Shown: piece after piece, positions 1-7,795 of the stretch
Position numbering within the stretch: position 1 is the first letter of the stretch
Layout of the letters: the number at the start of each line of letters is the position of its first letter
NCBI GenBank assembly: GCA_018725175.1
Contig: QLTX01000002.1
Span: 1 to 38,549 of the forward strand
Length of the DNA stretch: 38,549 bases
DNA from: Candidatus Psychracetigena formicireducens
Lineage (GTDB): Bacteria; Coprothermobacterota; HKB111
Direction: 5' to 3'
The notes under the pieces: generated by a model
Told to the model about the DNA's origin: nothing
Database searches by the model: none
Seen by the model: the letters and a program-made list of their open reading frames with translations, nothing else
Program-made: the position numbers and the translations under genes

Positions 1-530
1 CCGGCAAGGAATGGTACAACCAGAATAACCCGGTAAGAGCCAGAAGGCTTCTTACTGAAGCTGGGTATAGAGGTGAGCCAGTACGCTGGTTAACCACTAA
101 AACATACCCCGCTTACTATACTGCAGCTGTAGTTGCTAAAACACAACTGGAAAGGGCTGGATTCAATATATCCCTGGAGGTGGTTGACTGGGCAACCCTG
201 GTAAGCCGTAGAGCAAACCCGGCCCTCTGGGATGTTTTCAGCACAGCTTTTGGAATCACTTTTGATCCGGTGCTATATTTAGCCCTTAGCCCTGCTTGGC
301 CAGGATGGTATGATAACGCTCAGATGCGAGACTACCTGGCCCAGATGAGAAGAGAATCAGACTTTAATAAGAGGTTTGCTATCTGGGAAAAAGCCAAGCA
401 GCTTTTCTGGGAAGATGTTCCAGTTATTAAATTTGGGGATTATTTCCTCCTACATGTACTTCGCAAAGAAGTTCAAGGATACCAGGGATTATTCAACATT
501 TTCTGGTGGAACGTGTGGGTAGAAAGATAA
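1..530 (+). CDS. ABC transporter substrate-binding protein, family 5 (peptide/nickel type), 3' part only
   Basis: This is the C-terminal part of an extracellular solute-binding protein; the frame is open from base 3 and the start lies outside the window. The visible residues include AAVVAKTQLERAGFNISLEV, a stretch typical of lobe II of DppA/OppA/GsiB-type binding proteins, and the protein ends in an aromatic-rich tail (FNIFWWNVWVER). Family members capture peptides or other small solutes outside the membrane and deliver them to the permease pair. Two such permeases follow directly, separated by a hairpin terminator. The substrate cannot be told from this fragment. The ATG at 180 is an internal Met, not the start. 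Confidence 0.9.
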   Translation, partial: GKEWYNQNNPVRARRLLTEAGYRGEPVRWLTTKTYPAYYTAAVVAKTQLERAGFNISLEVVDWATLVSRRANPALWDVFSTAFGITFDPVLYLALSPAWPGWYDNAQMRDYLAQMRRESDFNKRFAIWEKAKQLFWEDVPVIKFGDYFLLHVLRKEVQGYQGLFNIFWWNVWVER

Positions 531-549
531 ACCATTATTAGTGAATTTT

Positions 550-582
550 GCCGGGGTTAGAACCTTTAACCCCGGCATTTTT
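550..582 (+). terminator. Intrinsic terminator/attenuator between binding protein and permease genes
   Basis: A perfect 10-bp inverted repeat, GCCGGGGTTA (550-559) and TAACCCCGGC (567-576), encloses a 7-nt loop and is followed by ATTTTT. It lies 20 bases after the binding-protein stop and about 25 bases before the permease start. I infer partial termination, so that binding protein is made in excess over permease, a common arrangement in ABC importers. It could also be a full stop with a separate permease promoter, but I see no convincing promoter in the 24 bases left. Confidence 0.85.
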
Positions 583-605
583 ATATCATAAACAGGAGCT
601 AATTA

Positions 606-1550
606 ATGACTGAATACTTAATCAAGAGATTAATCGCCCTACTTCCGGTTTTACTGATAGTGGGATTATCTGGGTTTTTGTTGATAAACTTAATACCTGG
701 GGACCCAGTTGCTGTAATGTTAGGACCTGAGGCAACACAGGAAGATGTAGATAGGCTTCGCCACGAAATGGGATTGGATCTACCTTTATTTATCCAATTA
801 ATCAGGTGGTACAGCAGACTATTCCGTGGAGATCTTGGTTACTCCATATTTTTACACCGTCCGGTACTTCAGGCAATAAGAGAAAGATTAGAACCTACTT
901 TATTACTAACCTTTATGTCTTTACTTATTTCAACTACCCTGGGAATATCTATGGGCATTCTCGCAGCTGTCAGGAGAAACACCCGAATAGACCAGTTGGT
1001 AATGAGCCTTTCTGTGCTGGGAATGTCTATCCCCAGTTTCTGGCTGGCTTTAATTTTCATCCAGGTTTTCGCTGTTCATATAGAAATTCTACCGGTAGCA
1101 GGATATACTCCCATAAGCGAAGGGATATGGCAGACCATAAGATCTTTATTTCTACCCGCTCTTACCCTGGGCTTCATTCAATCTACTTTTATCGCCCGAA
1201 TGACTCGTTCCAGTATGTTAGAAGTGTTAAGCCAGGATTATATCAGAACTGCTAAAGCCAAAGGTTTAACCCAAAGAAAGGTAATTTATGTTCATGCTTT
1301 AAGAAATGCTTTTATTCCCATCGCCACTGTACTGGGATTAGTTCTGGGAAGCCTTATGTCTGGGGCTGTTGTAGTAGAAACTGTTTTTGCCCTTCCTGGA
1401 GTAGGTCAGGCGGTATTAGCCTCCATAGCCAGAAGAGATTACCCCATGGTTCAAGGAATTTTACTGTTTATAGCTTTCATATATGTCTTCGTTAATTTTC
1501 TGGTTGATATATTATATGTAGCCCTAGACCCCCGGGTAAAGTATGTTTAA
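606..1550 (+). CDS. Peptide-type ABC transporter permease (DppB/OppB family)
   Basis: A 314-residue integral membrane permease. The N-terminus (MTEYLIKRLIALLPVLLIV) is the usual first membrane helix of DppB/OppB proteins, followed by the family's GDP-rich external loop (LIPGDPVAVMLGPEA). The EAA loop that contacts the ATPase is clear near residues 212-235 (DYIRTAKAKGLTQRKVIYVH). Length is normal. An AGGAG box sits 7 bases before the ATG. It forms a heterodimeric channel with the next gene. The specific substrate (di-/oligopeptide, nickel or other) is not decided by the sequence. Confidence 0.93.
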   Translation: MTEYLIKRLIALLPVLLIVGLSGFLLINLIPGDPVAVMLGPEATQEDVDRLRHEMGLDLPLFIQLIRWYSRLFRGDLGYSIFLHRPVLQAIRERLEPTLLLTFMSLLISTTLGISMGILAAVRRNTRIDQLVMSLSVLGMSIPSFWLALIFIQVFAVHIEILPVAGYTPISEGIWQTIRSLFLPALTLGFIQSTFIARMTRSSMLEVLSQDYIRTAKAKGLTQRKVIYVHALRNAFIPIATVLGLVLGSLMSGAVVVETVFALPGVGQAVLASIARRDYPMVQGILLFIAFIYVFVNFLVDILYVALDPRVKYV

Positions 1551-1561
1551 GGAGAATAAAG

Positions 1562-2434
1562 ATGAGTAATACTTTAAGTTCTACTTACCAGGCTCCCAGC
1601 CCTCTGAAAAAATTTATTAAAAGGACTTTAAGAAACCGTTCCATTATGGTTGGGCTAACTATTATATCCCTGATAATTCTGATAGCCATTTTAGCTCCGA
1701 TACTTACCCATCGTGACCCATTGGCTATTGACCCTGTTAATAGGTTAACCCCTCCTAATAGAACATATTTATTTGGTACTGATAGTTTAGGTTATGACTT
1801 ATATACCCGAACCATTTATGGCTCACGTATATCTTTATTTACCGGCTTCATGGTAACGCTATTGAGTGGAACTATGGGTGTAATTCTTGGACTAATTTGC
1901 GGGTATATTCCTAAGGTTGATGCCATAATTATGCGTATTCTTGATGGATTGATGGCTTTTCCTACTATCCTTTTAGCAATCGCTTTGATGGCCGTCTTGG
2001 GAGCCCAGCTTTCTAATGTTATTATCGCTCTTTCCATAGTGTACACCCCTTCAGTTGCTCGGGTTGTAAGAAGTGTTGTTCTAACTATTAAAGAAACTGA
2101 ATACATAGAAGCTGCCCAGGCACTGGGAGCTTCCTCCACAAGAACTATTTTTAAACACATTTTGCCTAACTGCCTGGCACCAATTATCATTCAAGCCAGT
2201 TTCATTTTCGCTCAATCAATTCTGGCTGAAGCAGCTCTGAGTTTTCTGGGAGTGGGTGTTCCACCCTATATTCCCACCTGGGGAAGCATCATGACTGATG
2301 GAAGGATTTTTATAAGGGTTGCTCCCTGGATTATTTTCTTCCCGGGGTTAGCGGTAATGATATCCGTACTTGGTTTAAACCTGTTAGGTGATGGGCTCAG
2401 GGATGTTTTAGATCCCAGACTTAAAAGCCTTTAA
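1562..2434 (+). CDS. Peptide-type ABC transporter permease (DppC/OppC family)
   Basis: A 290-residue permease, partner of the preceding gene 11 bases upstream, with an AAGGAGA ribosome binding site. It has the N-terminal OppC-type membrane segment (about 27-49), the TDSLGYDLYTR motif at the start of the transport domain, and an EAA loop (EYIEAAQALGASSTRTIFKH). It ends DVLDPRLKSL, typical of the family. No ATPase gene follows: the stop codon overlaps the stop of the opposing csaB gene by 4 bases, so the ATPases must be upstream of the window or elsewhere. Confidence 0.93.
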   Translation: MSNTLSSTYQAPSPLKKFIKRTLRNRSIMVGLTIISLIILIAILAPILTHRDPLAIDPVNRLTPPNRTYLFGTDSLGYDLYTRTIYGSRISLFTGFMVTLLSGTMGVILGLICGYIPKVDAIIMRILDGLMAFPTILLAIALMAVLGAQLSNVIIALSIVYTPSVARVVRSVVLTIKETEYIEAAQALGASSTRTIFKHILPNCLAPIIIQASFIFAQSILAEAALSFLGVGVPPYIPTWGSIMTDGRIFIRVAPWIIFFPGLAVMISVLGLNLLGDGLRDVLDPRLKSL

Positions 2435-3507
2435 TTTATGAATTCTCTTATAAGATTGATATTTAATTGGGCTCTTTCAATTAAGGGCACAAGTAAACTC
2501 TTTAACCGTGTTTTAATTTCAATCCTATTCTCGTAAATATTAATGGCGTTATAAATCATATCGGCTGGATTGACCTTGCTTAACTGCAGGGTCAATCTTT
2601 CACCAAGCTCTTGAGTTAGGTTATCTATTTTGGGGTCATAAGAGATACCCAGAAAAGGAACTTCAGTTATAGCCGCTGAAATAATAGGGTGAAGACGCGA
2701 ACTGACAATCATCTCCGCTTTTCCAACCAAAGCTAAGGCGACTTCAGGTTCAAAACAATCTTCAATATAATGAGCCCTTTCCTTTAAACGGCTTTTAATA
2801 AGCTCCAGCGTAAAATGATCATGTCGGGGGTAAAAAGGGACAACTAAAATCTCTAACCCGTACTCTTCTTTCAAAAATAGGACAGCCTGAATTACAGATT
2901 CTACTTTTGAGGGACTGCCCAAAGCCCGTGAAGGTGATAAAAACAAGTAGGGTTTATTTTTGATGTTTAGGCTTTCCAGGACCTGGCCTCCCCTCAAATA
3001 ATCAGGTTTAAGAAGAAAGGCTAAATCAGCAGTTAACAACAACTTACCTTTATATCCCAGAGTATTAAGAAGGGTAGCTGAAGATTTATCCCGCACGCTT
3101 ATCCCTTTAACCCCTTTTATTACCAAGGACAAAAGTTTTAGACTGCTTTTAGAGGTTAAAGGTCCAACGCCCTGCGCCAGCAATAGGGTGGGCACTTTAT
3201 AATACTGGGCTAAGGAGATCAAAGCCAGATAATAATACAGGCTTCTCCTGCTGGTTACATCCTGCAATAAGCCACCACCACCACTAATAAATAGGTCGGC
3301 TTTTTTAACTTCAGCAGCAATTAAAGAAAAGTCGTTCCTGGAAATAGCTTTTACCTGAAAAAGAGAGGCTGTTTTTTCCGCTTTAGCCGAGAGTACCGTA
3401 ATTTCCACCGCTGGAAGGAGAGACCTTAAAAGGTTGATGGAAACACTCAAAATAGCTTCATCACCGATGTTGCCAAACCCATAATACCCTGATATAACTA
3501 CTTTCAT
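2431..3507 (-). CDS. csaB: Polysaccharide pyruvyl transferase CsaB
   Basis: A 358-residue protein of the polysaccharide pyruvyltransferase family, which transfers pyruvate from PEP as a ketal onto cell-wall polymer sugars such as ManNAc. Family marks are the N-terminal YYGFGNIGDEAIL motif, the ISGGGGLLQD motif near residues 93-102, LLLAQGVGPL, and a C-terminal VSSRLHPIISAAI segment with the family's conserved His. Pyruvylated polymer is the recognised anchor of SLH domains. The ATG overlaps the TGA of the upstream tagA-like gene (ATGA), so the two are translationally coupled. It is the last gene of the long minus-strand run. Other pyruvyl or sialyl-type transferases share the fold, but CsaB fits best. 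Confidence 0.92.
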   Translation of the reverse strand: MKVVISGYYGFGNIGDEAILSVSINLLRSLLPAVEITVLSAKAEKTASLFQVKAISRNDFSLIAAEVKKADLFISGGGGLLQDVTSRRSLYYYLALISLAQYYKVPTLLLAQGVGPLTSKSSLKLLSLVIKGVKGISVRDKSSATLLNTLGYKGKLLLTADLAFLLKPDYLRGGQVLESLNIKNKPYLFLSPSRALGSPSKVESVIQAVLFLKEEYGLEILVVPFYPRHDHFTLELIKSRLKERAHYIEDCFEPEVALALVGKAEMIVSSRLHPIISAAITEVPFLGISYDPKIDNLTQELGERLTLQLSKVNPADMIYNAINIYENRIEIKTRLKSLLVPLIERAQLNINLIREFIN

Positions 3508-4211
3508 GGCTTACCTTTGAAACAAACTGTTTTTAACAGTGTGAATAAAGTAACAAGAATCCTTGAATACCTTTTTGGTTCTCTAACTAACCTATATAAC
3601 CACTCTAAACCCCACTGTCTATAGATTACTGGTGCTCTTTTAACGAAACCTCCCCAGATATCCAGTGAACCCCCAACCCCCACAGTTAGGAAAGAAAATA
3701 AGTCTCTATGATGAAAAATAAATTTTTCCTGCCGGGGAGATCCCATCCCCACAATTAGAATATCAGGGGAAAGTTGACTGATAGTATTAGCTATTTTTAA
3801 GTCGTCATTAAAATAACCATGATGGTAACCAATAATAGTGGATTTTTTAACCTGAGTCAGGTTATGCACTGCTTTTTCTATCACTTCCTGACGAGCTCCT
3901 AATAAAAATATTTTCACTTTTTCATTTCGGGATAATAATTCTTCTACAAAAGTTATACCTGGTATATGTTCCGTATTTACTTGTTTACCTATTCTCAAAA
4001 GCAGGGTAATCCATTTCCCGTCAGGAATAATCAAAAAAGTTTGGTTAAGAATTTTTAAAAATTCTTTGTCTTTAAGAGCTAAGGCTAACATTTCCAGGTT
4101 TAAAGTTACTACCTGCTTAAAAATGTTCTCAGAAAGCACGCTGGATGCCAACTCTAATGCTTCTTCCTTAGAAAATAAATCAACTGGAACATCCCAGAGA
4201 TAGGTTCTCAT
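3504..4211 (-). CDS. tagA: WecG/TagA/CpsF-family glycosyltransferase (probable N-acetylmannosaminyltransferase)
   Basis: A 235-residue enzyme of the TagA family, which in wall teichoic acid synthesis adds ManNAc from UDP-ManNAc to GlcNAc-PP-undecaprenol (lipid I to lipid II). Visible motifs are NLEMLALALKD, IPDGKW holding the Asp used as catalytic base in this family, GMGSPRQEKFI, and the C-terminal membrane-targeting region WGLEWLYRLVREPKR. The neighbourhood supplies the donor (wecB) and acceptor (tagO). ATGA overlaps occur with genes on both sides. Because wecB is in the same run, UDP-ManNAc is the likeliest donor; the exact acceptor is inferred. Confidence 0.9.
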   Translation of the reverse strand: MRTYLWDVPVDLFSKEEALELASSVLSENIFKQVVTLNLEMLALALKDKEFLKILNQTFLIIPDGKWITLLLRIGKQVNTEHIPGITFVEELLSRNEKVKIFLLGARQEVIEKAVHNLTQVKKSTIIGYHHGYFNDDLKIANTISQLSPDILIVGMGSPRQEKFIFHHRDLFSFLTVGVGGSLDIWGGFVKRAPVIYRQWGLEWLYRLVREPKRYSRILVTLFTLLKTVCFKGKP

Positions 4212-5494
4212 AAACTAAATACTTTATATCCTGCGCTTACTAACTCTTCCTTATTTAAAAGCTCTTTTAGGTCTATTATTAACGCTTCGGGTTTAATTAA
4301 CCTCTGGATTTTTGCCACGTCCAGGGATAGGAACTCTTTCTGAATTACCGGTATAATTACCACTGAAGCATTCTCCAAACAATCTTCAAGATTAACTACC
4401 TCCACACCCAGTCCAGATTTAGCCATGGGGTCATACGATACTACCTGAAAACCTTTCTCTATCAATATTTCTTTGGCTCTAACCGCCGGGCTATGGCGGC
4501 AATTTGAGGAATAATCTTTCCAGGCTTGCCCAAGGATGGCAATTTTATCCTGGTCATAACTTGATTCTGTAATATAATTCTGGATTAGGTTAACTATCAC
4601 CTGGGGGGTTAAATCGTTTATTTGCCTGGATAACCGGGAAAGCGGAAGTTCTTCTGGAGACCTGGTGATATGACCAAGGTAATAATAAGCCCAGGGAAGA
4701 CAATGACCCCCAACACCAGGACCAGGTAAAAGCATATTTACTCTTTTATGAGTATTAGCTAACCTGATACAGTTTTTACCGGATATGCCTTTAGAGGCAA
4801 GAAAATAGGAAATTTCATTAGCTAAGGCTATATTTACGTCTCTTTGCAGGTTTTCAATAATTTTGGAAGTTTCTACCTCTTTAATTTTTCCAACGTGGAC
4901 TAGGGCTGGAGATATTATTCTAAGGGTGGCAATAGCTTGATTAACGCTTTCTTGATTGATGCCCCCAACTATGAGGTCTATATTCCTTAACTCCTCAAAG
5001 GCTTTCCCTTCACTCATTCTCTCCGGAGAATAAGCCAGGTAAAAATCCTGACCCCCCTGCATCCCACTTTCCCTTTCCAAAATGGGCAAGGCTACCTCTT
5101 CGGAAAAGCCTGGAAAAACGGTGCTTCTTATAATCACCAGGTCTCCCTGTTTTAGTTTTTTACCTACATCTTTTAAAGCCTGAGAAACTGTGTTTATATT
5201 CAAACTACCGTTTTCTACATTTATAGGTACAACCACCATTATCACAGTGCCTGGTTGGGTTATTTCGGGGATATCCGTACTCAGTACCAGATTACCTTTT
5301 TCGGTTGCTTCCCTGATTATCTCGTTAATTTTTTTACCATTATCATCTTCCTGAAAATCAATAGTGCAGGTTTTAATTTTTTTTAAATGTTCCTGGTTAG
5401 AATCCACTCCGTAAACCAGGCAATCTTTTAGGGCATAGCACAAAGCCAGGGGTAGCCCCACCGCACCCAAACCTACTACAACAATATTATTCAT
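4208..5494 (-). CDS. UDP-N-acetyl-D-mannosaminuronate/UDP-glucose dehydrogenase family protein with altered active site
   Basis: A 428-residue nucleotide-sugar dehydrogenase. Enzymes of this family oxidise UDP-ManNAc or UDP-Glc twice with NAD+ to give the uronic acid. The Rossmann motif VVGLGAVGLPLA is at the N-terminus; RSTVFPGF, SPERMSEGKAF and K211 with IENLQRDVNIALANE are present. The catalytic Cys is C265 in GPGVGGHCLP. The residue four positions on, normally Asp (as in GGHCIPVDP or GGSCFPKD), is Ala269 here, so a key catalytic residue is missing. WecC-type specificity is favoured by the GHC motif and by wecB in the same run. Activity may be changed or lost. It overlaps the neighbouring genes by 8 and 4 bases. 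Confidence 0.85.
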   Translation of the reverse strand: MNNIVVVGLGAVGLPLALCYALKDCLVYGVDSNQEHLKKIKTCTIDFQEDDNGKKINEIIREATEKGNLVLSTDIPEITQPGTVIMVVVPINVENGSLNINTVSQALKDVGKKLKQGDLVIIRSTVFPGFSEEVALPILERESGMQGGQDFYLAYSPERMSEGKAFEELRNIDLIVGGINQESVNQAIATLRIISPALVHVGKIKEVETSKIIENLQRDVNIALANEISYFLASKGISGKNCIRLANTHKRVNMLLPGPGVGGHCLPWAYYYLGHITRSPEELPLSRLSRQINDLTPQVIVNLIQNYITESSYDQDKIAILGQAWKDYSSNCRHSPAVRAKEILIEKGFQVVSYDPMAKSGLGVEVVNLEDCLENASVVIIPVIQKEFLSLDVAKIQRLIKPEALIIDLKELLNKEELVSAGYKVFSL

Positions 5495-6599
5495 TTCCCA
5501 TTACTCCATCCTTAGTTTTTATATATAGCCATTCGGTTCTCTCTAACATATGGTTTAGATTGAACCTTAATAACACTTGCTTCCTGCCATCTTGACCGAG
5601 TTTCTTTCTATAATTTTCATTTTCTAATAAATTTATAATTAAGTTAGATAAAGCTGATGGATTTTTTCTTTCTACCAAAAGACCGGTTTTTTCGTGAGCT
5701 ACCACCTCTTCAATCCCCCCTACTCTGGAAGCAATAATGGGAATTCCCATAGCCATGGTCTCAATAACCGCTAAACCCATCCCTTCCATGAGAGAAGGAA
5801 AAACACCAATAGTAAATTGCGAAATCTCTTTATAAACATCTTTTACTCTGCCGGTAAAAACAACCTGTTCCTGAATATTAAGTTTACGGGCAACTGAGGT
5901 TAGGTATTCTTTTAAGGGACCAGCACCAATAAACCTTACTTCCACCGGCCCATATTTTTTTATAACTTCGGGTATTGCTTCCAATAAGTAAACATGACCC
6001 TTTACCTTAACTAACCTGCCAACAGTGCCGATAACCGGTACTGTAGTAGTTTTTTCTGAAGTTAAGGCTAATTCTCTCTCATCAATAGCGTTATAAATGA
6101 CTTCTATTTTACTTAAAGGAATACCTCTCTTCAAAAGGTGGTTCAAAACAGCTTTAGATACAGCTACAAAGGAGTCAACCATTTTAGAGGTAGCGGTATC
6201 TACCAGAGTAGCCGCTACCCCCCAGATAGGGTTAGCATAGTCATAAAAAGGAATGCTGTGTATGGTAGTAATCACCCTGGTTTTCTTCTTACCCAGGCAA
6301 CCAACCCTTCCGTAAAAATTGGCTCTCACACCATGCGTATGCAGTATGTCCGGTTTTTCTCGATTGATTACCTCATTCAGAGGTTTTAATACCTTCCACC
6401 ACAATACTCCTTTATAAGGTATAACGTGTGTTTTGATATTCATTTCTTTAGCCTCTTTAACCAGGATACCATCTCCCAATGCTATAACCGAGGGAAGAAA
6501 TTTTTCTTTATTAAGGTGAGATAGAAGAGTCAGTAAATGCTGCTTTGCTCCCCCAACATCGCCACCCCCGATAAGGTGAGCAACCTTTATTTTCTCCAT
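5487..6599 (-). CDS. GT4-family glycosyltransferase
   Basis: A 370-residue GT-B fold retaining glycosyltransferase. The N-terminal half begins KVAHLIGGGDVGGAKQHLL, with LHTHGVRANFYGR typical of the acceptor side. The C-terminal donor-binding half has GTVGRLVKVKG and the EX7E motif EGMGLAVIE, followed by ASRVGGIEEVV. It probably acts on the cytoplasmic membrane face, adding a sugar to the lipid-linked polymer. It overlaps its upstream neighbour by 13 and its downstream neighbour by 8 bases, and AAGG lies 5 bases before the ATG. Donor and linkage cannot be read from the sequence. Confidence 0.88.
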   Translation of the reverse strand: MEKIKVAHLIGGGDVGGAKQHLLTLLSHLNKEKFLPSVIALGDGILVKEAKEMNIKTHVIPYKGVLWWKVLKPLNEVINREKPDILHTHGVRANFYGRVGCLGKKKTRVITTIHSIPFYDYANPIWGVAATLVDTATSKMVDSFVAVSKAVLNHLLKRGIPLSKIEVIYNAIDERELALTSEKTTTVPVIGTVGRLVKVKGHVYLLEAIPEVIKKYGPVEVRFIGAGPLKEYLTSVARKLNIQEQVVFTGRVKDVYKEISQFTIGVFPSLMEGMGLAVIETMAMGIPIIASRVGGIEEVVAHEKTGLLVERKNPSALSNLIINLLENENYRKKLGQDGRKQVLLRFNLNHMLERTEWLYIKTKDGVMGNE

Positions 6600-7795
6600 A
6601 AATACCTTTTTATCGCTTCTAACATCAGGTTACTTAGCTCAAAAGAGATATGTTCGCGATCAAATCTATTTTTTAGGGAATCATTTACTGGTATTTTTTG
6701 ACAACCATTCTCATAGTTTTTTACCAGGACATTTAACATCGCTTTGCTGTCAAAAAAGGGAACCAGTTCACCTTTGCCGTACTCTTTAAGAACACGAAAC
6801 ACGAAACCACCCTGTAAAGCCTGAGCAATAATATATTTATCCAGGAAAATATAATCAAAAATCTTAGTTGTTGGTTCGTAAGGATGTTCTCCAGCTATTA
6901 ACAAACATATTTTGCTACCCTTAATGTATTTTAAGACTTCCTTATAAGGTTTAAATCCAACTATCTGGCAATACTGTTTTAAGTTTAGGTCTTTAATGAT
7001 AGTTAATATTGGTTCTTCGGGGATTCCCACCCAGACAAACCGCGTATCAGCAGTAGTAAGGGAAAACCTGTCAATAAATAACCGATAAGCTTCAAAAAAG
7101 GAGCGGGGATTTCTGAAACTATCAAATTTTCCGGTATATACTATATCAAAGGGGGTAAAGTTTATTCCTTCTCCTATCTCGGAAAGATCCTCTCTGTCAA
7201 CTCCATTGGGCAGAGTGACAAATTGTTTCTCTTTTATATATTTATATTTTTCCTGGTACATAGCGGTAGCTTCTTCAGTTACATTAACTATTAGGTCAGC
7301 TTCTTTTATAATTAGAGGTTCCAGTTTCTTTTCCAGCCAATGAGCTAACCTGGAAAATGAGGTAACCCGTTTTTTTCTATAGGGATTTAAAGACCAGGGG
7401 TCTCTGAAATCTAAAATATAGGGTAAATGATAAATTTTTTTTATTAACCAGGCTAATATCCAATGGTAAAAAGGTCCACCGGTAAAGTAAATTATATCCG
7501 GCTTTTGTTTTCGTAATTCTTTTTTCAGGCTAAACCAGAGTAGTGGCCACCAGTAAAATCCTTCTTCGTTCACCCCTGGGATAAAAGAAGGTAGCCTGTC
7601 GGTTCTAACTATCTCAACTCCTGCTAAATCATTTAGTAACTCTGGATTTTTATAAGAGTAGTATTTTTCTTTGACGGTAATTACTTTAATATTCCACTTA
7701 AACTTTCTGAGATACTTAGAGAATTTAGCAACCCTCTGGGCACCAACTACCCCATCAGGAGGAAAATGATAAGCCACCATCAGGATGTCGGGCAT
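6587..7795 (-). CDS. Glycosyltransferase, GT4-like
   Basis: A 402-residue protein starting PDILMVAYHFPPDGVVGAQR, the usual beginning of GT-B enzymes with a loop for the donor phosphates. The central part has IVYTGKFDSF at the start of the C-terminal Rossmann-like domain. The EX7E motif is not obvious; the region ICLLIAGEHPYEPTTKIFDY has the KxFDY form seen in a subset of GT4 relatives. A membrane-lying role next to the Wzy-like protein is likely. It overlaps the genes on both sides by 13-16 bases. Donor and acceptor are unknown. Confidence 0.8.
   Translation of the reverse strand: MPDILMVAYHFPPDGVVGAQRVAKFSKYLRKFKWNIKVITVKEKYYSYKNPELLNDLAGVEIVRTDRLPSFIPGVNEEGFYWWPLLWFSLKKELRKQKPDIIYFTGGPFYHWILAWLIKKIYHLPYILDFRDPWSLNPYRKKRVTSFSRLAHWLEKKLEPLIIKEADLIVNVTEEATAMYQEKYKYIKEKQFVTLPNGVDREDLSEIGEGINFTPFDIVYTGKFDSFRNPRSFFEAYRLFIDRFSLTTADTRFVWVGIPEEPILTIIKDLNLKQYCQIVGFKPYKEVLKYIKGSKICLLIAGEHPYEPTTKIFDYIFLDKYIIAQALQGGFVFRVLKEYGKGELVPFFDSKAMLNVLVKNYENGCQKIPVNDSLKNRFDREHISFELSNLMLEAIKRYLWRK

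Noticed and set aside
806-1255. A 149-codon frame within the first permease gene
   Set aside because: It is an out-of-frame shadow of a gene with clear EAA and membrane motifs.
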